DNA from: Micromonospora polyrhachis
GTDB taxonomy: Bacteria > Actinomycetota > Actinomycetes > Mycobacteriales > Micromonosporaceae
Length of the DNA: 64,000 bases
Assembly (NCBI RefSeq): GCF_014203835.1
Contig: NZ_JACHJW010000001.1
Span: 5,716,501-5,780,500 of the forward strand
Direction: 5' to 3'
Both the position numbers and the translations under genes were made by a program. Positions within the stretch are counted from its first letter, which is position 1, and each line of letters starts with the position of its first letter. The notes under the pieces are model-generated. The model did no database searches and was not told the DNA's origin. It saw only the letters and a list, made by a program, of their open reading frames with translations. Shown one piece after another: positions 19,701 to 27,870 of this stretch.

Positions 19701-22700
19701 CGGAGACAAACGACTGGGACACGTATCTGCCGGTCAAGGGCAACGTCGCCAAGGTCGAGGAAGTCGATTCGTGGAGCGGCGCAACGCCGAACTGGATCAC
19801 CACCTCCCGCTCGATGTACGACGATAACGGGCGGGCAACCGAGGCCTACGACGTGCTGGGGCGCAAAACCGCTACCACCTTTACACCCCTAGTCGCCGGA
19901 CCCGTCGTCTCCGTACGTGTCGCCAACAACCTCGGGCACACCGCCACCGCGACCATGGAACCCGCATGGAGCCTGCCAGTCGCAACCGTGGATGATGCCA
20001 ACGCTGCTCGGACCGACCTGGCCTACGACGGATTGGGACGGGTTCTCAAGGTATGGCTCCCCGGTCGTTCCAAGGCCAGCCACCCTAACGGCCCAAACAG
20101 CGAGTTCGCCTACCTGGTGCGGAACACCGCACCAACCGCCGTCACCATCAAATCTCTGCTACCGAGCGGCACCCAGGCATACCACACGTCGGTGACGCTG
20201 TACGACGGTCTATTGCGGCAGCGACAGACCCAGAGCCAGGCACCCGGAGGCGGGCGTGTGCTCACCGACACCGTCTACGACTCGCGTGGCCTGGTCGAAT
20301 GGGCTTCCAACCCCTATTACGACAGCACCAACACACCTCCGAACACCACCCTTGTTGCCGGCCCAGGTACAGCAGCGATTCCCTCCCTTGTCTCCAATAC
20401 CTACGACGAAGCCGGCCGGCTAACCAACGCAATCCTCAAGTCAGGCGTTAGCGAAAAGTGGCGTACGGTTACCTCGTACGGGGGAGACCGCACCAGCGTC
20501 ACACCTCCCAGAGGCGGAACTGCCACCACCAGCATCACCGACGCTCGTGGCCGGACAGTGGAGCTACGCCACTACAAAAACCCCGCCGATGTAGGTAACG
20601 ACACCCCTTCTCCCTTCGACAAAACCGAGTACGGCTACACCCGCCGGGGTGAACTCGCCAGTGTCACTGACGCTGCTGGCAATACCTGGCGGTACGTCTA
20701 CGACCAGCGTGGTCGAAAGGTCAGAGACGAGGATCCCGACAAAGGAATCTCCACCTCGACCTACGATGCTGCGGGGCAGTTGCTCACCAGCACTGACGCG
20801 CGCGGCATCACCCTGGCATACACCTATGATGCGCTTGGCCGGAAGACCAGCCTCCGAGACGGATCCGCCACCGGGGCGAAGCGAGCTGAATGGGTCTATG
20901 ACACCCTTCCCGGTGGGGTCGGAAAGATAACGAAGTCCATTCGATACGAACCCGCCGGCTCCGCCAACGCCTACATCAACGAGATCGCGGCGTACGACGC
21001 GGCAGGCCGTCCCACCGGTAGCAGGGTGACGATCCCCAGCAGCGAAGGTGGGCTGTGTGCAGCCGGCACCACCACCCCATGCGTCTATGACTACGCCACG
21101 ACCTACCGGGCGAACGGGCAGGTTGCTACCACGACCCTGCCCAGCGCCGCCGGTATGGCGAGTGAACAGCTTTCCTTCGCCTACAACGACGTCGGCGCAT
21201 CCGACTACTTCTATTCGACCGGTAACTTCGAGCAGGGTTACGTCTACTCGACGGCATACAACAAGCTCGGCCAACTAACCCAGCGTGTCCTCGGGGACTA
21301 TGGCAAGCGGACGACCTTCAACTACACCTACGAGGAATCAACCAACCGACTGACCAACGCCTACGCCATTCCCGAGCAGAAACCCGAGATCTTCGACTTC
21401 ACCTACAGCTACGACGAAGCGGGCAACCTAACCAGCATCGCGGACAGGCCCGAAGGCGGAGCCGCGGACACACAGTGCTACCGCTACGACTACCTAAGCC
21501 GGCTTACCAACGCCTGGACTCCGACGAGCGGTGACTGCGCCCCCGACCCGACAGTCTCCGAGTTGGGCGGGCCTGCCCCCTACTGGCACTCCTACACCCA
21601 CGACGCCACCGGCAACCGTCTCACCGAAACCCGGCACGCCAGCAGCAACACCACCCGCACCTACACCTACCCTGCTCAGGGCGGTGCTGCCGGGTCCAAG
21701 CCGCATGCCGTTACATCGGTAGCAACCACTGGTGCCACCACCAAGACGGAGACCTACACCTACGACCAAGCAGGTAACACGCTCACCCGCCCCGGCGACA
21801 ACGGTGACCAGACCCTAACTTGGAGCAAAGAAGGCCAGCTGGCGACCGTCACCGACACCACCGGGGCCAGCAGCTACGTGTACGACGCCGACGGCAACCG
21901 GCTTATCCGCCGGGATCCGGCAGGTTCGACCCTTTACCTGCCTGGGGGTATGGAGGTCCGGAAGCCGGAAAACGGCGCCGCCACCTCTACTCGCTACTAC
22001 AGCCATGGTGGCACGGTTATCGCGATGCGCACCTCAGCCGGCACACTCGACTGGCTCGGCAGCGATCACCACAACACTGCCGAAGTCACGATCAGCAACA
22101 CTAACCTGACTGTTTCCCGTCGTCGTACCCTGCCGTTTGGCGAAGGTCGAGGTACTCCTGTTGGCACCTGGCCAACCGTCATGGACAAAGGCTTCGTCGG
22201 CGGCACCAAGGACAACACCGGCCTAACTCACCTTGGAGCTCGCGAATACGATCCGACCCTCGGCCGCTTTATCTCTGTAGATCCAATCATGGATATCGGC
22301 GACCCGCAGACCTGGAATGCATACGCCTATTCCAACAACACGCCCGCAACTCTCACCGACCCCAAGGGGACAAGCCCCGAGGATGCCCAGTGGAGCGGGC
22401 TGCCGCCGGACAAGCACTCGCAGGAGAACACGGAGGCGAGGTACGGTAAGCCAGGTGGAAATAGGGAAGACCCCCACAATCCGAAGACTTGGACCGGGGA
22501 AGGTCCCGGAGGTAGGAAAGCTCCGTCGCGCGGCAATATGACAGAAGAAGTCTACGCCCAAATCGTGTATCGCACCCATCTATCCAACTTGGATTCGGTG
22601 CGGCGCCATGAGCTTCGATGGGCCGTCTTTTGTTACAACTACCCTGACTACTGCAAAGCGATGAACGATGCGCAGCAGGAGGTTGTCAACAACTTCTTGC

Positions 22701-23554
22701 TGGACGTAACGGGTATCTCTGACTACGTCGATTGTGCTAACGGCAGCATGTCGGGATGTGCCTGGGTCGCGATCGGCTTTGTCCCCTTCGGTATCGGTAA
22801 GGCTGGAAGGGCGGGTGATGTCACTGCAACAACGGCGTATCGCTTATACAAGGGGGCCTGTAGTTTCGGTGGGGACACCCTTGTTCTTATGGCTGACGGT
22901 GCCGCTAAATCAATTAGCGAGATTAAGATCGGTGACCTCGTCCTTGCAGTGGATCCGGAGACTGGGAAGCAGGGTCCTCGTCCAGTAACCCAACTGTGGA
23001 TCCATGAGGACGAAATCGTCAACCTTGCAGTTGGTGGCGACCTTCTCGCCACCACCGAGAACCACCCGTACTGGAATGCTACCGACCAGCAGTGGCAACG
23101 AGCCGACGAACTCGACCAGGGTGACGTTCTGCTAACTGCCAGTGGTGGGCATGTCTTGGTGGGAGGGCTTGTTGACGGCTCAACCCGTATTGAGACGGCC
23201 TATAATCTTACGGTTCACGACATCCATACGTACTACGTGTTGGCGGGGAACACGCCGGTTTTGGTCCATAATTCCGGCGCAAATCCTTTCCCGGACAGGG
23301 ATAAGCCGAAGGGGGCTCACGGGCAGCCGAAGCCGGATGTTGATGCACCTCATACTCAGCTGTACCGTGACAATCGGGGAAAGCCAAGCGAGTATAATGC
23401 GGCTCAAGAGTTCGACGAGAACGGCAGACTTGTGCGGCAAATCCATTGGTCCGACCACAGTGATCCGTCAGTTCACACAAATCCGCACCAGCATCCCTAC
23501 GACCCCATTACTGGCAAACGGGGAGTAGCTATTCCTTTGGACGGTTTCTGTTGA
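16778..23554 (+). CDS. Secreted RHS/YD-repeat polymorphic toxin with HINT domain and C-terminal toxin
   Basis: A 2258-aa protein from the GTG at 16778, chosen because GGAGGGA lies exactly 7 nt upstream; ATGs at 16733 and 16817 are alternatives. The signal peptide ends at SEIPAAAAP. An SpvB-like N-terminal region is followed by many YD/RHS repeats (for example YTYDALGRKTSLRD, YSYDEAGNLTSI, YVYDADGNRLIRRD) and the RHS core ending HLGAREYDPTLGRFISVDP. A pretoxin linker then leads to a HINT (intein-like) autoprotease starting CSFGGDTLV (Cys about 2028) and ending PVLVHN before Ser2166. Cleavage there would free a 93-residue C-terminal module rich in His (HWSDHSDPS, NPHQHPYDP), an unrecognised candidate nuclease or other toxin. 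Codon use becomes less GC-rich from about 22500 on, as expected for swapped toxin tips. Confidence 0.92.
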   Translation: MGAVGSRPLRGTAMSTMGRASRRLAGAVATVMAITLASEIPAAAAPIDKWKAPTPKDVTGVAVAPVKPKVRPSWTAAGNEVKGTHKVAWPVPGKAYADLSQSSATAAGEAGAVAGNQAGSLPVWVASAPLSAGQDVQRGMVGASGVVDRVAVEVADRATADRAGVSGLVLKVSRADGVVRAGHVSVSVDYSAFAGAYGGDWASRLRLVMLPDGKPLASRNDTRSSTVTAEVPLAADGGATILAATAGPSGDNGDYTATSLSPSSTWQVSQQTGDFAWSYPLRMVPAVGGPEPSLGLAYSSGSVDGRTGGTNTQGSWIGDGWDMWPGYVERKFKACADDKDTERGQQPNNKTVYGGDLCWFKPEGNATISLNGRATELVKSAGNTWKGVSDDGAKIELLKDASFGNGDNDGEYWKVTAIDGTQYFFGRNSGPGGASGTAVTKSVWTAPIYGNHPDEPGYKAGDFSGSRTTQGWRWNLDYVIDPHGNTMTYFYERESGAYGREGDVDKRTTYDRGGWLSRIEYGNRADAAATTQAAARVIFDVADRCDTNCWTGADPVKASWLDTPWDQYCKTAPCTDQLAPTFWTAKRLSRIRSQVYSGTGDVYNEVEWWTLRHTYLQSGDNEGKPMWLAGITRTGKVTTAGGPEVTDPEVVFDPGTEALANRVDAMADGRSNLFRYRINTITTESGAQLAVSYSAPECVRSSLPTVHDNNKRCYPQYYAPEGEEPKLDWFHKYVVTRVDVYDNTGGFTHEQTNYDYLDTPAWHYDDSELVEEKKRTWGQFRGYGKVRVRKGLESGIQTATEYLYLRGMHGDKQPTGTRNVVVTDSQGEAFEDHEAYNGILREETTLLGSGGSWIYGTINTPVRQGPTASSGPLRAWMTNVGTVRNRTKLSGDAVRWTKTVTTYNSDNLPVQVDDLGDENSATTDDDICVRTVYARNSANWMLNRVKESKTVGVNCAAEPALPGDVLTWTRTTYDAETNDWDTYLPVKGNVAKVEEVDSWSGATPNWITTSRSMYDDNGRATEAYDVLGRKTATTFTPLVAGPVVSVRVANNLGHTATATMEPAWSLPVATVDDANAARTDLAYDGLGRVLKVWLPGRSKASHPNGPNSEFAYLVRNTAPTAVTIKSLLPSGTQAYHTSVTLYDGLLRQRQTQSQAPGGGRVLTDTVYDSRGLVEWASNPYYDSTNTPPNTTLVAGPGTAAIPSLVSNTYDEAGRLTNAILKSGVSEKWRTVTSYGGDRTSVTPPRGGTATTSITDARGRTVELRHYKNPADVGNDTPSPFDKTEYGYTRRGELASVTDAAGNTWRYVYDQRGRKVRDEDPDKGISTSTYDAAGQLLTSTDARGITLAYTYDALGRKTSLRDGSATGAKRAEWVYDTLPGGVGKITKSIRYEPAGSANAYINEIAAYDAAGRPTGSRVTIPSSEGGLCAAGTTTPCVYDYATTYRANGQVATTTLPSAAGMASEQLSFAYNDVGASDYFYSTGNFEQGYVYSTAYNKLGQLTQRVLGDYGKRTTFNYTYEESTNRLTNAYAIPEQKPEIFDFTYSYDEAGNLTSIADRPEGGAADTQCYRYDYLSRLTNAWTPTSGDCAPDPTVSELGGPAPYWHSYTHDATGNRLTETRHASSNTTRTYTYPAQGGAAGSKPHAVTSVATTGATTKTETYTYDQAGNTLTRPGDNGDQTLTWSKEGQLATVTDTTGASSYVYDADGNRLIRRDPAGSTLYLPGGMEVRKPENGAATSTRYYSHGGTVIAMRTSAGTLDWLGSDHHNTAEVTISNTNLTVSRRRTLPFGEGRGTPVGTWPTVMDKGFVGGTKDNTGLTHLGAREYDPTLGRFISVDPIMDIGDPQTWNAYAYSNNTPATLTDPKGTSPEDAQWSGLPPDKHSQENTEARYGKPGGNREDPHNPKTWTGEGPGGRKAPSRGNMTEEVYAQIVYRTHLSNLDSVRRHELRWAVFCYNYPDYCKAMNDAQQEVVNNFLLDVTGISDYVDCANGSMSGCAWVAIGFVPFGIGKAGRAGDVTATTAYRLYKGACSFGGDTLVLMADGAAKSISEIKIGDLVLAVDPETGKQGPRPVTQLWIHEDEIVNLAVGGDLLATTENHPYWNATDQQWQRADELDQGDVLLTASGGHVLVGGLVDGSTRIETAYNLTVHDIHTYYVLAGNTPVLVHNSGANPFPDRDKPKGAHGQPKPDVDAPHTQLYRDNRGKPSEYNAAQEFDENGRLVRQIHWSDHSDPSVHTNPHQHPYDPITGKRGVAIPLDGFC

Positions 23555-23940
23555 TGATCGAGTTTCGCATGCCAGCCTTTCGGATGGATGGTGAAATGCT
23601 TTCACTGTCCGAAGTCCTGCGTGAAACGCGGTCACAGAGATGGTCGTGGCGTCTTCTCAACTTTGAGGGAACCTCCAGATTGGAATCGAATCTCAATGTG
23701 CTTGAGTTGGAGGAGAGTATTCGTTCATCGATGGAGGGAATAAACTACTCCTGGGAAACTTTGCTCCTCTTTGCGGACGATGTGGATCAGCCCATCGATG
23801 TTAGTCTGGTGGCGTTCGATAGGGTTGATAGGTGTGTGCTGGTGATCGAGGTGAGGGACGGAACCTACTGGCGCATACTTTCTGATCAGTCGGATGTGAA
23901 TTCTGTCGAAATAGCAACTAGAATTTCCCGTTTGGCCTAG
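23554..23940 (+). CDS. Putative immunity protein for the RHS toxin
   Basis: A 128-aa protein not recognised by sequence. Its ATG shares one base with the RHS stop codon, the classic toxin-immunity arrangement. It is acidic, lacks a signal peptide, and alternates strand-like and helical stretches (WSWRLLNFEG, VLELEESIRSSMEG, LVAFDRVDRCVLVIEV, YWRILSDQ), as many cytoplasmic immunity proteins do. The gene is clearly lower in GC than its surroundings and is followed at once by a strong terminator, so it forms one unit with the toxin. It is expected to bind and neutralise the C-terminal toxin in the producing cell. Function rests on position only. Confidence 0.7.
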   Translation: MIEFRMPAFRMDGEMLSLSEVLRETRSQRWSWRLLNFEGTSRLESNLNVLELEESIRSSMEGINYSWETLLLFADDVDQPIDVSLVAFDRVDRCVLVIEVRDGTYWRILSDQSDVNSVEIATRISRLA

Positions 23941-23949
23941 TTTGTGTGT

Positions 23950-24003
23950 CGGGCTATTGTCTTGCCGGTTCGACGGGGGCAGGGCAATAGCCCGGATTTT
24001 TTT
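23950..24003 (+). terminator. Strong rho-independent terminator after the toxin/immunity unit
   Basis: A 17-bp stem, perfect over CGGGCTATTG / CAATAGCCCG and continued with G-U pairs, a 10-nt loop and a run of seven T. The T tract is unusual in this genome and matches the atypical base composition of the toxin tip. Confidence 0.9.
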
Positions 24004-24019
24004 AGGCGGCGTTGCTTAT

Positions 24020-24470
24020 CGTCAGTGAAGATTACTTCCGCCAGACTTTTCGAGCGACTCTGCGAGGATGTCGACCTATTCACGACTTGGGCTGCCGTGA
24101 CGAGTTCAACGCTGCGGTCACCGCTGCCGTGGACTCGTATCGTGACGACGGCCTAACCGTCGACATCGAGCGGTAGTACGACACATTCGCCCAACGAGCG
24201 CGCTCTACAGGCGAGCGTTCGCACGTGACTTCATCGATATCGACTGCCGCGCTCCGATCCGGCCGCTACACCCGGGGGGCTCTCCTCGACCTCGCGCAAC
24301 GCGCTGATCGCGGGTTCGACCGGCGCGTCTTCGCCGATGCTCTCGGGCAAGCCAACGTGCTCGATCCCGACGACTTTGCCCAGTACGGCGTGACTGGCCG
24401 GGCGCTGGACAACCTCGGTGACCGGTTCGCGGCGTCACGAACTGCTCGACGGGGAAGATCTCGCGATGGT
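24020..24470 (+). pseudogene. Decayed nucleotidyltransferase (AbiEii-like) gene
   Basis: Pieces of one protein can be read across frames: RLFERLCEDVDLFTTW, then after a frameshift near 24098 RDEFNAAVTAAVDSYRDDGLTVDIER, an in-frame TAG at about 24175, then YDTFAQRA and, from 24225 on, RYTRGALLDLAQRADRGFD followed by YGVTGRALDNLGDRFA. The order CEDVDLF, D-G-L-V-D-I-x-R, RDPGFD-like and YGV-x-x-AL resembles actinobacterial AbiEii/AbiGii-type nucleotidyltransferases, which act as toxins in type IV toxin-antitoxin systems. With a frameshift and stop it cannot be functional. It lies in an 870-bp gene-free stretch behind the toxin locus. Confidence 0.6.
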
Positions 24471-24539
24471 TGACGACTCCGTCCTCTGACGTTTGGGACA
24501 ACTGATCCGGTCGCCTCGTAGGCGTGTCGGTGAGGCGGT

Positions 24540-24690
24540 GACAACGGCAGAGCGGCCGCGACTCGGGCCGCACCGCAGTGGATCTGGCGGCGATGCTCAC
24601 CGACGGTGGTGAGGCGATCGCCGAATGGCGGGGCTGCGTGACCAGTCCGTGTCCCGGTCGGGCTGGTCGCCCGACCCTAGGCGCGGCCGC
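24540..24690 (+). pseudogene. Transposase remnant (IS1380-like)
   Basis: The plus-strand frame reads GRTAVDLAAMLTDGGEAIAEW, and a neighbouring frame continues MAGLRDQSVS. This resembles the conserved DLAVMLADGG-x-I-x-DLAVLRDQ segment of IS1380-family transposases. It is short, frameshifted and without visible inverted ends, so it is only a relic. It suggests that the stretch behind the toxin locus has been an insertion site. Confidence 0.4.
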
Positions 24691-24748
24691 ATCGACATGG
24701 AGGCGGCGTTCGGCAGCACCCTAGTGATGGGAGGCCCGCTCTCATATG

Positions 24749-24778
24749 AGCAAGAATAATCGTGCAACTACTCTTGCT
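24749..24778. promoter_or_regulatory. Inverted repeat, probable operator of the HTH regulator
   Basis: The AT-rich arms AGCAAGA (24749-24755) and TCTTGCT (24772-24778) are separated by 16 nt and lie 32 nt before the regulator ATG, beside a further CAAGGGTTG. Position and symmetry suit autoregulation by the ArsR-like protein. Confidence 0.5.
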
Positions 24779-24810
24779 AAACAAGGGTTGCGCATGGCAT
24801 CGTGGCGATC

Positions 24811-25386
24811 ATGAGTGATGCTGAGGTTCGCCAAGTCACCGACTCCAAGGTGCTGGCTGCCGTGTCGCACCCGCTGCGGCGACGGCTGATGGACGTACTC
24901 AAGGTGGACGGACCGTCGACGGTGAGCATGCTCGCCGAACGCACCGGCCAGGCGGTGGCCAACGTCAGCCACCACATGAAGGTGCTCGGCGGGTGCGACC
25001 TGGTCACCGAGGCCCCGGAACTGGCCCGGGACCGCCGCGAGCGGTGGTGGCGGCTGGTCTCGCCCGGCCTACGGTGGGCCGCCGCTGACTTCGGCGACGA
25101 CCCGGCCACCCAGGCGGTGGCCAGTGCCGCCGCGTCGCTCAACCTCGACCGGCACATGAGCTTGGCCCGGGCCTGGCTCGCCGCCAGCGAGGCGGAGCAA
25201 CAGGCCTGGGGCGAGAGTGCCTTCGCCTCGGACAGGTGGCTGCGGTTGACCCCGGCCGAGTTGGCGCAGGTCGAGCAGGAGATCACCGGGGTGCTGAACC
25301 GGTGGGCCAGCCGCGAGCTGCCCGACGACGGGCAGCGGCGGGAGCCGGTCTTCCTGTTTGCTCACGGCGTACCGGCGCAGCCGTGA
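24811..25386 (+). CDS. ArsR-like winged-helix transcriptional regulator
   Basis: A 191-aa protein started at the ATG at 24811 (a GTG 9 nt earlier is possible; neither has a clear ribosome site). Residues about 10-80 are a winged helix: VLAAVSHPLRRRLMDVLKVDGPSTVSMLAERTG, recognition region VANVSHHMKVL and wing RRERWWRLV. The ligand-binding C-terminal half (about 85-185) is helical and Trp-rich, as in regulators controlling neighbouring efflux pumps. There is no metal-binding Cys pair, so a small organic ligand is more likely than a metal. The MFS gene downstream overlaps its stop by 4 nt, so it probably represses its own operon through the inverted repeat upstream. Confidence 0.85.
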   Translation: MSDAEVRQVTDSKVLAAVSHPLRRRLMDVLKVDGPSTVSMLAERTGQAVANVSHHMKVLGGCDLVTEAPELARDRRERWWRLVSPGLRWAAADFGDDPATQAVASAAASLNLDRHMSLARAWLAASEAEQQAWGESAFASDRWLRLTPAELAQVEQEITGVLNRWASRELPDDGQRREPVFLFAHGVPAQP

Positions 25387-26681
25387 CCGTCGTCGAGGCC
25401 GCGCCCGCGACGGGCGCCCAGCACCCCCGCCGCCGGGGCGGGTTGTTCTGGCATCGAGACTTCCGGCTGCTCTGGATCGGGCAGGCCACCAGCAAGTTCG
25501 GCAGCAGCGTGACGAGCGTGGCACTGCCACTGGTGGCGATCGCCACGCTCGGTGCGACCACGTTCCAGGTGGCGCTGCTGGCTGCCGCCACCTGGGTGCC
25601 GTGGCTGATCATCGGTCTGCCGGCCGGTGCCTGGGTCGACCGCCTGCCGCGCCGGCCGGTGATGGTGATCTGCGACATCGTGTCGGCGTTGCTGTTCCTC
25701 AGCATTCCGGTGGCCGCCTGGCTGGGGGCGCTGACCATCGGGCAGTTGTTGGTGGTGGCGCTCGGAGCCGGTACGGCCAGCGTCTTCTTTCAGACCGCCT
25801 ACCAGGTCTACCTGCCGGCGCTGCTGACCAGCCAGGAGGTGCCGGAGGGCAACGCCAAGTTGCAGGGCACCGAGGCGGTGACCCAGGTCGCCGGGCCGGG
25901 GGCCGCCGGGCTGATCGCGCAGGCCTTCGGCGCGGTTCTGGCGTTGCTGGCCGACGCGATCGGTTTCCTGGTCTCGGCGGTCTGCCTGCTGGCGATCCGC
26001 GCCCGCGAGCCGCGTAGCGACGAGAAGCGTCGGTCGACCTCGTTGCGCCGGGAGATCGGCGAGGGGCTCCAGTTCCTGCTCCGGGACCCATACCTGCGGG
26101 TGCTCGCGGTCTTCGGCTCGGTGAGCAACCTCGGCCTGATCGGCTACCAGGCGATTCTGGTCGTGTTCCTGGCTGACGAGGTCGGGCTGAGTCCCGGTCT
26201 GGTCGGGGGACTGATCGGCGGGATGAGCCTCGGTGGAGTGCTCGGCGCGGTGCTGGCCACCCCGATCGCCCGCCGGTACGGTACGGCCCGTGGGCTGATT
26301 CTCAGTGAACTGGTGGCGGCACCGTTCGGGTTGCTCATCCCGCTCGCCGCCCCGGGGCCGCGGTTGGTGCTGGCGGTGCTCGGGGGAGTGATCCTGGTCG
26401 CCGGGGTGGTGGCCGGCAACGTGATCAAGGGCAGCTTCCGGCAGACGTACACCCCGCACTACATGCTGGGGCGGGTCACGGTCAGCATGCAACTGCTCAA
26501 CTTCGGCACGATCCCGATCGGCGCGTTGCTCGCCGGAGCACTCGGCACTGCCCTGGGTGTCCGTCCGACAATGTGGATCATGACGGGTGGGCTGGCGTTG
26601 ACCGGCCTGATCCTGCTGGTCGGACCGATCCGGCGGGACCGGGACCTACCGTCCCGGCCCGCCTCCATCGATCAGGCGTGA
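25383..26681 (+). CDS. MFS efflux transporter
   Basis: A 432-aa major facilitator protein of the MFS_3 (EntS-like) type. The GTG at 25383 overlaps the regulator stop (GTGA). N-terminal FWHRDFRLLWIGQATSKFGSSVT is typical of this exporter class, followed by about 12 hydrophobic helices, the loop 2-3 motif GAWVDRLPRRPVM, and the central cytoplasmic loop REPRSDEKRRSTSLRREI. Co-transcription with an ArsR-like regulator suggests inducible drug or metabolite efflux. Substrate not deducible. It converges on the cold-shock gene with only 7 nt between stops. Confidence 0.9.
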   Translation: MTVVEAAPATGAQHPRRRGGLFWHRDFRLLWIGQATSKFGSSVTSVALPLVAIATLGATTFQVALLAAATWVPWLIIGLPAGAWVDRLPRRPVMVICDIVSALLFLSIPVAAWLGALTIGQLLVVALGAGTASVFFQTAYQVYLPALLTSQEVPEGNAKLQGTEAVTQVAGPGAAGLIAQAFGAVLALLADAIGFLVSAVCLLAIRAREPRSDEKRRSTSLRREIGEGLQFLLRDPYLRVLAVFGSVSNLGLIGYQAILVVFLADEVGLSPGLVGGLIGGMSLGGVLGAVLATPIARRYGTARGLILSELVAAPFGLLIPLAAPGPRLVLAVLGGVILVAGVVAGNVIKGSFRQTYTPHYMLGRVTVSMQLLNFGTIPIGALLAGALGTALGVRPTMWIMTGGLALTGLILLVGPIRRDRDLPSRPASIDQA

Positions 26682-26688
26682 GCGGAAC

Positions 26689-26892
26689 TCACATCGCCCG
26701 TACGTTGTCCGCCTGCGGACCCTTCTGTCCCTGGGTCACCTCGAACTCCACCTTCTGGCCCTCGTTGAGTTCCCGGTAGCCCGAGCCGCCGATGGCCGAG
26801 TAGTGCACGAAGACGTCAGGTCCTCCGCCGTCCTGCTCGATGAAGCCGAAGCCCTTTTCCGAGTTGAACCACTTCACGGTGCCGGTTGCCAT
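26689..26892 (-). CDS. Cold-shock protein (CspA family)
   Basis: A 67-aa single cold-shock domain. RNP1 (KGFGFI) and RNP2 (VFVHY) nucleic-acid-binding motifs are intact within [20 protein letters not shown] and [10 protein letters not shown], and the tail [13 protein letters not shown] is typical of actinobacterial CspA. It binds single-stranded RNA/DNA as an RNA chaperone. AGGAGA lies before the ATG at 26892. The roughly 180 bp upstream, shared with the divergent methyltransferase, contains an AT-rich ACAACGACAGTAG stretch that may be promoter or 5' UTR. Confidence 0.97.
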   Translation of the reverse strand: MATGTVKWFNSEKGFGFIEQDGGGPDVFVHYSAIGGSGYRELNEGQKVEFEVTQGQKGPQADNVRAM

Positions 26893-27075
26893 GCAAATCT
26901 CCTCTACGGGTGGGCACAGAAGTCCTGATCTCCCCGGCCTCGCGACCGGTGATTGCCCACACGACAACGACAGTAGCCGGCCGGACGCGATACTGCCGGC
27001 AAGTTGGGCCGCATGCCGGTATGGGATATATCCCGGCTGCCGCCTTCTGTCGACCTTTTCCGGCATGCTGGACCG

Positions 27076-27780
27076 ATGACGAGCTGTACCGCGTCGGCTT
27101 TGGCCGACCTTGAGCGCAAGGTACGGCCAGCACACCTCGGCGGCGACGACCGCCCCGGTCTCGACCGGCTCCGGCTCGGCGTGGCGTCCTCCGTACCCGA
27201 GATCCGGCTGCACCTGGCCGAGGACGCCATGGTGTGGTGGGCACGGATGGAGGCGGAGGCCGGCGAGGGCCTGACGCCGCCGTTCTGGGCCACCGCCTGG
27301 GCCGGCGGCCAGGCCATCGCCCGCTACCTGCTGGACCATCCCGAGACGGTCACCGGTCGGCGGGTGCTGGACCTGGCCACCGGCTCCGGGCTGGCCGCCA
27401 TCGCCGCCGCCCAGGCCGGAGCGGCGACGGTGACCGCCAACGACGTCGACCCGTACGCGCTCGCCGCGGTCATCCTGAACGCGCGAGCCAACGACGTCTC
27501 CGTCGCCACCAGCCACGGTGACCTGCTCGACGGCGACGGCGGCGATGCCGAGGTGGTGCTCGCGGGGGACGTCTTCTACAGCGAGCCCATGGCGGAACGG
27601 ATGCTGCCGTTCATCGAGCGGGTCACCGGACGGGGGGCCCGGATGTTGATTGGTGACCCGGGCCGGACGCACCTGCCCCGGGAGCGACTACGCGTGCTGG
27701 CGAGTTACCGGGCCTCGACGGCCGGTGCCTTCGGCGACTTCGATATCGAGCGGATGGACGTGTTGGAACCCATACGGTGA
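27076..27780 (+). CDS. Class I SAM-dependent methyltransferase (METTL/ETFB-lysine type)
   Basis: A 234-aa methyltransferase from the ATG at 27076; an upstream TTG at 27004 would add 24 unconserved residues. The SAM site motif I reads [19 protein letters not shown], motif post-[19 protein letters not shown], and motif [13 protein letters not shown]-like ([15 protein letters not shown]). [18 protein letters not shown] before motif I is characteristic of the METTL20/ETFB lysine methyltransferase and related protein methyltransferase group. Its target may be a protein lysine, but this is family-level inference. No obvious ribosome site, so the transcript may be leaderless. Confidence 0.82.
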   Translation: MTSCTASALADLERKVRPAHLGGDDRPGLDRLRLGVASSVPEIRLHLAEDAMVWWARMEAEAGEGLTPPFWATAWAGGQAIARYLLDHPETVTGRRVLDLATGSGLAAIAAAQAGAATVTANDVDPYALAAVILNARANDVSVATSHGDLLDGDGGDAEVVLAGDVFYSEPMAERMLPFIERVTGRGARMLIGDPGRTHLPRERLRVLASYRASTAGAFGDFDIERMDVLEPIR

Positions 27781-27870
27781 CCGGCGGCTGCCGGTGCCGC
27801 TACGGCGGCAGTCCAGTACGTCCACTACTGCTCGGTCCGCACGTCCACTGCCACACAGCCAGGACGTCCG

